Notes under the pieces: model-generated
The model's input: the letters and a program-made list of their open reading frames with translations, nothing else
Database searches by the model: none
Told to the model about the DNA's origin: nothing
Made by a program: the position numbers and the translations under genes
Source of the DNA: DATAFO01 sp046728935
GTDB lineage: Bacteria > Actinomycetota > Thermoleophilia > Solirubrobacterales > 70-9
NCBI GenBank assembly: GCA_046728935.1
Contig: JBKPFS010000148.1
Span: forward strand, 1-11,201
Reading direction: 5' to 3'
Length of the DNA: 11,201 nt
Shown here: piece after piece, positions 5,685 through 11,201 of the stretch
How the letters are laid out: every line of letters begins with the position of its first letter
Numbering within the stretch: the first letter of the stretch is position 1

Positions 5685-7055
5685 ATGGCTGAGCGCGAGT
5701 TCGACGCGATCGTGATCGGGGCCGGCGCGCCGGGCGAGGTCTGCGCCGGCCGGCTCGCCGACGGGGGCCTCGACGTGGCTGTGGTGGAGCAGCACCTGGT
5801 GGGCGGCGAGTGCTCCTACTACGCGTGCATGCCCTCCAAGGCGCTGCTGCGGCCGGCGGAGGCCCTGGCCGAGGTTCGCAGGGTCAGCGGGGCGCGGGAG
5901 GCCGTCAAGGGTGGAGTCGACGCCGCCGCCACGCTGGCTCGGCGCGACGAGGTGATCCACGATCTCGACGACTCGAGCCAGCTTCCCTGGCTGGAGGAGA
6001 AGGGGATCACGCTCGTCCGCGGGCGTGCGGCGCTCGACGGCGAGCGGCGGCTGCGGGTTGGAGCCGACACCCTGCTCGCCCGGCGCGCGGTCGTCGTGGC
6101 GACGGGGAGCACGGCCGCGATGCCGCCAATCGAGGGGCTGGCCGAGTCGCGGCCATGGACCAACCGCGAGGCCACGACGGCCTCCGAGGTCCCCGACCGC
6201 CTGCTCGTGCTCGGCGGTGGGGGGGTCGGCGTCGAGATGGCGCAGGCGTGGAGCTCGCTCGGGTCGAGCGTGGCGCTGGTCGAGGCCGAGGAGCGGATCC
6301 TGCCCACCGAGGAGCCGTTTGCGAGCGAGCAGCTCGCCGACGGGCTGCGGGCCTCCGGGGTCGAGGTCCGCTGCGGCTCGAAAGCCACCGGCGTGAGCCG
6401 GGGTCCCGAGGGGCAGCTTACGTTGTCGCTCGAGGGCGGCGACGAGCTTCGGGGCGACGAGCTCCTGGTCGCTGTCGGGCGGCGGCCGCGCACCTCCGAC
6501 ATCGGGCTGGAAACCGTCGGCGTCGAGCCCGGGGGGTACCTGGACGTCGACGACGAGCTTCGCGTCGGCGCGAGCGAGTGGCTGTACGCAGTCGGCGACG
6601 TCAACGGCCGCGCCCTGCTCACGCACATGGGCAAGTACCAGGGTCGCATCGCCGCCGACGTGATCCTCGGCCGCTCCTCGTCGGCGATCGCCGAGGGGAT
6701 GGGCGCGCCGCGGGTGGTGTTCACCGATCCCCAGCTCGCCGCAGTGGGGCGCCCCCTCGCGAAGGCCGAGGAGGAGGGGGTCGATGCTCGCGCTGTCGAC
6801 GTAGAGACCTCCGCGACCGCCGGCGCCAGCTTTCACGGCCGCAACGCGCCTGGGACGACGCGAATCGTCGTCGACGAGCAACGCAAGGTGATCGTGGGCG
6901 CGACCTTCGTCGGCCCCGAGACAGCAGACTTCCTCCACGCGGCGACGATCACGGTCGTCGCCGAGGTGCCGCTGGAGCGGCTCCGGCACGCGGTGCCGTC
7001 GTTCCCGACCCGGAGCGAGGTGTGGCTGAAGCTGCTCGAGGCGTACGGGCTCTAG
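5685..7055 (+). CDS. FAD/NAD(P) disulfide oxidoreductase (dihydrolipoamide dehydrogenase/mercuric reductase-like)
   Basis: 456 residues, the usual length for the pyridine nucleotide-disulfide reductase family. FAD site: IVIGAGAPGEVCAGRLA (9-25) and YAVGDVNG (301-308). Redox disulfide: GGECSYYACMPSKALL with C43 and C48. NAD(P) site: LVLGGGGVGVEMAQ (174-187), with Glu200 after the second strand, which favours NADH. A dimerisation domain lies at 343-456. The C-terminal active-site stretch reads AVPSFPTRSEVW (436-447): the His of the usual HPTxSE is Phe440 while Glu445 is kept, so true lipoamide dehydrogenase activity is unlikely. No E2/E3 partner genes lie nearby. It is divergent from the ligase gene. 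ATG 5685 is the first sensible start; no strong Shine-Dalgarno sequence is seen. The physiological electron acceptor is unknown. Confidence 0.9.
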   Translation: MAEREFDAIVIGAGAPGEVCAGRLADGGLDVAVVEQHLVGGECSYYACMPSKALLRPAEALAEVRRVSGAREAVKGGVDAAATLARRDEVIHDLDDSSQLPWLEEKGITLVRGRAALDGERRLRVGADTLLARRAVVVATGSTAAMPPIEGLAESRPWTNREATTASEVPDRLLVLGGGGVGVEMAQAWSSLGSSVALVEAEERILPTEEPFASEQLADGLRASGVEVRCGSKATGVSRGPEGQLTLSLEGGDELRGDELLVAVGRRPRTSDIGLETVGVEPGGYLDVDDELRVGASEWLYAVGDVNGRALLTHMGKYQGRIAADVILGRSSSAIAEGMGAPRVVFTDPQLAAVGRPLAKAEEEGVDARAVDVETSATAGASFHGRNAPGTTRIVVDEQRKVIVGATFVGPETADFLHAATITVVAEVPLERLRHAVPSFPTRSEVWLKLLEAYGL

Positions 7056-7071
7056 CGCCGCTGCTGGCGGG

Positions 7072-7086
7072 GGTGGTGGTGGTGGT
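7072..7086 (+). repeat. (GGT)5 simple repeat in the convergent gap
   Basis: Five perfect GGT units follow a G run, 16 bases after the flavoprotein stop. The 155-base gap to the convergent gene at 7211 otherwise shows only short GC hairpins (for example CCGC 7058-7061 with GCGG 7067-7070) and no T-tract, so no terminator can be called with confidence. Confidence 0.6.
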
Positions 7087-7210
7087 GTCGGACTGGTACC
7101 GCCGCGACTCCGGGCGACCGGCCCACCCGGACTCGCTTCGGAGGCGGATCGGCGCCGGCCCACGCCAACAGGCGGCGATTCTCACCGGCCTCGGCGGCGC
7201 GCGGGGCGGG

Positions 7211-9217
7211 TTAGATGCGGACCTTGGACTTGAGCTCCTCGAGGAGGCCGCGCGGAAAGCCGGGGATCCGGTCGAGCTCGTCGATCGACTTGAAGCCGCC
7301 GGCGCGCTCGCGATAGGCGAGGACGCGACCGGTCTGGGTGACCGAGAGCTTCAGCTCGCGTAGCTGCTCGTAGCCGACCTGGTTGAGGTCGAGCAGGCCC
7401 TCGTCGGACGCCGAGGCTCCCTCGGACGCCGCGTCCGCGGGCTCGGACGGAGCCACCTCGGGGGCAGTCGCCTCGACGGCCGCGGGCTGCGGGGACTCGT
7501 CCTCGGGTGGGGCCTCCGGGGGCGGGGCCTTCGCGGGCTCGTCCGAGGGCGGGGCCTCCGGGGGAGGGGCCTCCGGCGCAGGCGTAGATGGTGGCGACCA
7601 GGTGCTCGCTTCCGGCTCGACCGGGGGCGGCTCGGCCGGCGCGGGCAGCGGCTCGGCTTCGCCCTCCGGCACCGACGAGACCCACGCGGGCGGCTCGAGC
7701 TCCTCGGGGCGGGGAGGCAGTGGAGCGCTCGGCGGCTCCGCCTTGGGCTCGGGCTGATCCTCATCGGCCTCGGGCGGCGTCGCCTCGGGGGACGGGGGCG
7801 CGAAGATCTCCGCAGCCTCGATCTCGGGGAGAGGCTGGCCCACACGCTCGACCGCCTCTCGCGCGCGTGCCTCGGCCTCACTCGCTCGACGTTCGGCCTC
7901 GGCGATCCGGTCCAGGGTCTCCCTGAGGCGCTGAGCGCGCTTGATCTCCTCCTCCTTGATGCTCGCTAGACGTTCGGCGCGCGACGCCCGTTCCTCCGCC
8001 TCGGCGGCCGTGGTCTCGACCTCCTCGAGGCGCTTCGCGGCTCGCTCGAGCGCCTGCGCGGTGCGCGCCTGGCTCTCGCTGAGTCGACTCTCGGTCTCCT
8101 CCAGGTCGCGGCCAAGGCTCTCCTCGCGCGCCCGGCGCTCTTCGAGCAGGCGCTCCGCCTTGCGAAGCTCCTCGAGCAGCGCGTCGCGCTCTTCCTGCTG
8201 GCGATGCGACTCGAGGTCGAGCCGCTTCTCGGCGGCGCGATCCTCCGCCTCAGCGGCCTCGCGGACGCGCTCGGCCGCCCGCGCTCGCGCCTGTTCCATG
8301 CGTTGCTCGGTCTCCCGCTGACGAGCCTCCACCTCGCGGATCCGCCGCTCGGCCTCCTCCTGGATCCGCGCCTCTTCGACCTTGACCGATTCCTGGTCCG
8401 AGGCCCGCTCGGCCTCCTCCAGTCGGGCGAGCGCCTGCCGCTCGGCCGTCTCGCGAATCGACCGCTCATCGTCGGTGCGCTCGGCTGCCGCGCCACCGAC
8501 TGCCGTGGCTCCCGCCAGCGCGGCCGCCCCGGCGGCGACCGCCGCCACCTCTTCCGCCTTCGATCCTTCCTCGGCGGCGCTCGTCGCCAGCGGCTCCGGC
8601 TGGGCTTTGGCAGGTGGCTGCTTCGGGGCGTTTTGAGCGGCGCGCTTGGCGTCGGGTGGTGCCTGCTTGGCTCGCCTTCGCTCCCCTCGCTCGCGACGCC
8701 GCTCCTCGATTGCCATCTCACGCTCGGCGCGGGCCTTTGCCTTCTCCTCGGCCTTCAGGCGACGGCGCTCCTCGCGCCGCGCCCGGCGGGTGGGCGGCGG
8801 CAACTCCTCCGCTCCCGCGGCCGGTGCCTCGTCAGGCCGCGCCCGCGTTCGCTCCTTGCGGCTTGTCTTGCCGTGCTCGCGCTGGGCCCGCTTTCGCGCC
8901 TTCGCGTCCTGCTTCAACAGCCGCTGCTCCTCCTTCGCGCGCTCGAGCTCGGCACGGGCGCGGCGGCGCCGCTCGCGACGCGAGAGTTTCGGCTCCCCGG
9001 TCACCTCCGGGTCCGCGCCAGGCACACTCGTCCGGGTCCCCTCCGTGGGCGGGGGCAGCGACGGCGGCCCACCACCGCTCGCGAACGCGCCCTCCGGCGA
9101 GGTCGTCTCGGTCGGGGCGCTCGTCGCCTCGGACCCCCCCGGCGCCTTGGCCTCGCCGTCCTCGGAGGCGTCCTTCGATTCCCCATCCTTGCCGCGCGTG
9201 AGCCTGAACGATCGCAT
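7211..9217 (-). CDS. Long coiled-coil protein with C-terminal helix-hairpin-helix (ComEA-like) domain
   Basis: 668 residues from ATG 9217. Layout: acidic/Ser/Pro-rich disordered start (1-75); Arg/Lys/Glu-rich highly charged region (78-200); a short Ala/Gly/Val stretch AAVAAGAAALAGATAVGGAA (225-244) that could be a weak membrane or packing helix; a long coiled coil of repeated ERA/EEAE/RLEE heptad-like units (about 250-460); a Pro/Glu linker with near-repeats of PPPEAPP (475-600); and a C-terminal domain (608-666, LLDLNQVGYEQLRELKL to IPGFPRGLLEELKSKV) that matches the ComEA/HHH_3 fold. Both hairpin GIG turns are degenerate (KLSVTQT and PGFPRG), so DNA binding is not assured. No signal peptide. 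The longer start at 9358 would run into smpB and reads it out of frame, so it is rejected; ATG 9241 is possible. It lies 73 bases downstream of smpB in the same direction. Function unknown; a scaffold or nucleoid role is inference. Confidence 0.8.
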   Translation of the reverse strand: MRSFRLTRGKDGESKDASEDGEAKAPGGSEATSAPTETTSPEGAFASGGGPPSLPPPTEGTRTSVPGADPEVTGEPKLSRRERRRRARAELERAKEEQRLLKQDAKARKRAQREHGKTSRKERTRARPDEAPAAGAEELPPPTRRARREERRRLKAEEKAKARAEREMAIEERRRERGERRRAKQAPPDAKRAAQNAPKQPPAKAQPEPLATSAAEEGSKAEEVAAVAAGAAALAGATAVGGAAAERTDDERSIRETAERQALARLEEAERASDQESVKVEEARIQEEAERRIREVEARQRETEQRMEQARARAAERVREAAEAEDRAAEKRLDLESHRQQEERDALLEELRKAERLLEERRAREESLGRDLEETESRLSESQARTAQALERAAKRLEEVETTAAEAEERASRAERLASIKEEEIKRAQRLRETLDRIAEAERRASEAEARAREAVERVGQPLPEIEAAEIFAPPSPEATPPEADEDQPEPKAEPPSAPLPPRPEELEPPAWVSSVPEGEAEPLPAPAEPPPVEPEASTWSPPSTPAPEAPPPEAPPSDEPAKAPPPEAPPEDESPQPAAVEATAPEVAPSEPADAASEGASASDEGLLDLNQVGYEQLRELKLSVTQTGRVLAYRERAGGFKSIDELDRIPGFPRGLLEELKSKVRI
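7509..7575 (-). repeat. Imperfect DNA repeats coding the Pro/Glu linker
   Basis: GGGGCCTCCGGGGG occurs at 7509-7522 and 7551-7564 on the plus strand, and its first ten bases again at 7566-7575. These encode the PPPEAPP units of the coiled-coil protein and probably arose by slippage, so linker length may vary between strains. Confidence 0.6.
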
Positions 9218-9290
9218 CGCGCCTATCGTTTCACGCCGCATGAGGGCTCGCTGGGCTGGGCGTCCCACGCACGCCCGCCGCGTGGCGCGG

Positions 9291-9776
9291 TCACCCGCGA
9301 AGCCGGTCGCTGACCTCGCGCTCCACCTCGCGCTGGACATCCCGATCGCGGATCTCACGCCTGCGGTCGCGCTGCTCCTTGCCGCGCGCGAGCGCGAGCT
9401 CCACCTTCGCCCGCGGCCCCTTGAAGTAGATGCGGGTCGGGATCAGCGTCAGTCCCTTGCGCTGCGACCGACCGATCAGGCGCCCGATCTCGTATCGATG
9501 CAGGAGCAGCTTTCGAGGCCGCTCGGGATCATGGTTCTCGGTGCTCGCCGGCTCGTAGGGCGGGATGTGCGCGTTGCGCAACCACACCTCCCCGCCCTCG
9601 ATCACCGCGTAGGCGTCCCCGATCTGGGCCTTGCCCTCGCGCAGGGACTTCACTTCGCTCCCGACCAGCTCGATGCCACACTCGTACCGATCCAGGAGCT
9701 CGTACTCGTGCCGAGCACGCCGGTTGGTGGCGACGTCGCCGGACGCGGGCTTGCGCTGCTTCTTAGGCTTGGCCAT
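9291..9776 (-). CDS. smpB: SsrA-binding protein SmpB
   Basis: 161 residues, a normal length. SmpB binds the tRNA-like part of tmRNA, delivers it to the stalled ribosome with EF-Tu, and mimics the codon-anticodon duplex in the decoding site. Seen: the family opening ATNRRARHEYELLDRYECGI, then GSEVKSLREGKAQIGDAYA, then NHDPERPRKLLLHRYEI (the tmRNA-contacting oligonucleotide-binding barrel), then KGLTLIPTRIYFKGPRAKVELALARGK. The C-terminal tail from about residue 135 (EQRDRRREIRDRDVQREVE) is basic and would form the helix in the mRNA channel. Its start lies inside the end of rnr (14-base overlap), so the two are likely co-translated. Its RNA partner is the tmRNA at 1971-2337. Confidence 0.97.
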   Translation of the reverse strand: MAKPKKQRKPASGDVATNRRARHEYELLDRYECGIELVGSEVKSLREGKAQIGDAYAVIEGGEVWLRNAHIPPYEPASTENHDPERPRKLLLHRYEIGRLIGRSQRKGLTLIPTRIYFKGPRAKVELALARGKEQRDRRREIRDRDVQREVEREVSDRLRG

Positions 9777-11201
9777 CGGTGGCCTCCGCGGTCGAGGCGA
9801 GGTCGACGCGGCCGCGCGGCGAGTCGACGTCAGTCACCGTCACCGAGACAGGATCGCCGAGCCGCAGCGCGCGGGCGCTTCGCCTGCCGACGAGCGCGGT
9901 CTCGGTCTCGTTGAGGTCGAACCGCTCGCCGCGCAGCCTGCGGGCTGGCAGGAAGCCCTCGTAGACGTCGGCCAAATCGCCCGCGAAGCGAACGAAGGCG
10001 CCGGCGCCGATGACACCCGACACCTCGCCCTCGAACTGGCGCTCCCAGCCGGACTCGAAGAGCTCCCGACCGAGCAGGAACGTCGAGCAGACCTTGTCGG
10101 CGGAACGCTCGATCGCCATCGACTCACGCTCGCGCTCCGAGCAGCGCCACCCGGCCTCGCGGACGGTCGCCGGGTCGGGCTCGGACTCTCCGGCCCCGAT
10201 CGTCGCCAGCAACGCGCGGTGAGCGATCAGGTCCGGGTAGCGGCGGATCGGCGAGGTGAAGTGGGTGTATGCGGTGCTCCCCAGGCCCGCGTGGCCGAGG
10301 TTGCGCTCGCTGTAGAACGCCTGCTTCAGGGAGCGGAGCACGAGCGATGTATACGCCTCGCGCCCGTGCCTTCGCCGCTCCGCCTCCCGGGCCACGAGAC
10401 GGCTCGCCTCCGCGGCGAGCTCCCCCGCCTCGCGCGGGGAGAGATGCTCCGCAAGCGGAGGCGTGGGCACGTCGAGTGCGTCGAGCTGCTCGAACAGGCT
10501 TGCGATCCGCTGCGGATCGGGTTGCTCGTGCACCCGGTAGAGCGTCGGCACCCGACGCCCCTCGCAGTGCTCCGCCACCCGCTCGTTGGTGGCGATCATC
10601 AGGTGCTCGATCAGCTTGTGGGCCTCGGTCTGGGGCACCGAATGGGCCCGGATCACGTCGCCCGCATCGTCGAATTCGAACTCGGGCTCGAACGACTCCA
10701 CGTCGAGCGAGGCGACGGGGCGGTAATTGGCGAGCGCCGCGGCCGCGGTTCGCGCCAGCGCGAGCGGCTCCGCGATCTCGGCGGGCGGCCGGTCCCGTCC
10801 GGCGAAGATCCGGTCGAGCTGGTTGTAGTCGAGGCGCGCGTCGGAGCGAACCCGGCTGCGATAGAAGCGCGCCGAGCGAGGCTCGCCCGTGGATGCGACC
10901 AGGAGCTCGGCGGTCACGGCGAGCCGCTCGACGCCGGGGTTGAGGCTGCAGGCGTCGTCGCTGAGCTCGGAGGGGAGCATCGGCTCGACCGCGCCGGGCA
11001 CGTAGATGCTCGTGGCCCGGAGCAGCGCCTCGTGGTCGAGGGCGGCGCCGGGACGCACGTGGGCGGAGACGTCCGCGATGTGGATCCACAGGCGCACGCC
11101 GTCGCCGTCCCGCTGCGCCGAGACCGCGTCGTCGAAATCGCGGGCCGTCGCGGGATCCACCGTGAACGTGGCGAGGGCCGTGAGGTCGCGGCGCTCGGAG
11201 G
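9763..11201 (-). CDS. rnr: Ribonuclease R (RNase II family), N-terminus off the window
   Basis: 3'-to-5' exoribonuclease; RNase R degrades structured RNA and removes non-stop mRNA during trans-translation. The frame is open to the window edge and reads ERRDLTALATFTVDPATARD into a GTG at 11160, so that GTG is not the start. The visible part is the RNB catalytic domain, with the four metal-binding acidic residues in DPATARDFDDA, the LDYNQLDRIF segment, EAHKLIEHLMIATNERVA, the YTHFTSPIRRYPDLIAHRAL block and ERSADKVCSTFLLG. A C-terminal S1 domain (FEGEVSGVIGAGAFVRF to GDPVSVTVTDVDSPRGRVDL) follows. It ends soon after S1, without the long Lys-rich tail of E. coli RNase R. RNB plus S1 cannot fully separate RNase R from RNase II; the smpB neighbour favours RNase R. 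It overlaps smpB by 14 bases. Confidence 0.93.
   Translation of the reverse strand, partial: SERRDLTALATFTVDPATARDFDDAVSAQRDGDGVRLWIHIADVSAHVRPGAALDHEALLRATSIYVPGAVEPMLPSELSDDACSLNPGVERLAVTAELLVASTGEPRSARFYRSRVRSDARLDYNQLDRIFAGRDRPPAEIAEPLALARTAAAALANYRPVASLDVESFEPEFEFDDAGDVIRAHSVPQTEAHKLIEHLMIATNERVAEHCEGRRVPTLYRVHEQPDPQRIASLFEQLDALDVPTPPLAEHLSPREAGELAAEASRLVAREAERRRHGREAYTSLVLRSLKQAFYSERNLGHAGLGSTAYTHFTSPIRRYPDLIAHRALLATIGAGESEPDPATVREAGWRCSERERESMAIERSADKVCSTFLLGRELFESGWERQFEGEVSGVIGAGAFVRFAGDLADVYEGFLPARRLRGERFDLNETETALVGRRSARALRLGDPVSVTVTDVDSPRGRVDLASTAEATDGQA

Noticed and set aside
5607..7163. Minus-strand open frame of 518 residues
   Set aside because: Exactly antisense to the well-supported flavoprotein; Arg/Pro/His-rich with no recognisable motif.
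8204..9313. Plus-strand open frames antisense to the coiled-coil gene
   Set aside because: Leu/Arg-rich mirror of the repeated Glu/Arg/Ala coding; no start signal and no domain.
9218..9358. Longer N-terminus for the coiled-coil protein
   Set aside because: It would overlap smpB by 68 bases, and the extra residues are an out-of-frame reading of the SmpB tail; ATG 9217 gives a clean gap.

Overview
The window looks like chromosomal DNA from a high-GC actinobacterium. Thermoleophilia (Solirubrobacterales/Gaiellales-like) is my best guess, from the very high GC, the short bipartite LigD-type ligase, the lipoprotein type and the tmRNA tag ending in FALAA; the class is inferred, not proven. I see no insertion sequence, CRISPR array, phage gene or tRNA cluster. 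It is mostly ordinary housekeeping and accessory DNA.

Left part (1-1900): the 3' part of a class I polyphosphate kinase 2 gene (cut by the window edge), then a lipoprotein gene whose signal peptide is out of frame with the mature protein. A small, very basic Rho_N/SAP-like protein is encoded convergently on the minus strand.

The next stretch has no protein gene but is not empty. Bases 1971-2337 encode a tmRNA (ssrA) on the plus strand. It has a tRNA-like acceptor with the G3-U alanine identity pair, a first pseudoknot, a resume codon GCG, a tag reading frame ADHEFALAA followed by a stop, and further pseudoknots and helices. Its T-loop is far from consensus. A site-2-protease-type M50 membrane metalloprotease follows on the plus strand.

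Middle part (3268-7055): a minus-strand pair, the ATP-dependent DNA ligase with an N-terminal 3'-phosphoesterase domain and then an HIBADH-type NAD(P)-dependent dehydrogenase, joined by a 4-base ATGA overlap. Divergent from the ligase is a pyridine nucleotide-disulfide flavoprotein. The 90-base gap between them holds an inverted repeat placed near both start codons.

Right part (7211-11201): a minus-strand cluster reading rnr (RNase R, N-terminus off the window), smpB and a 668-residue coiled-coil protein with a degenerate C-terminal helix-hairpin-helix. rnr and smpB overlap by 14 bases. RNase R, SmpB and tmRNA are the three core parts of trans-translation (ribosome rescue and decay of the faulty mRNA). 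All three lie in this window, although ssrA is about 7 kb away from smpB and on the other strand.
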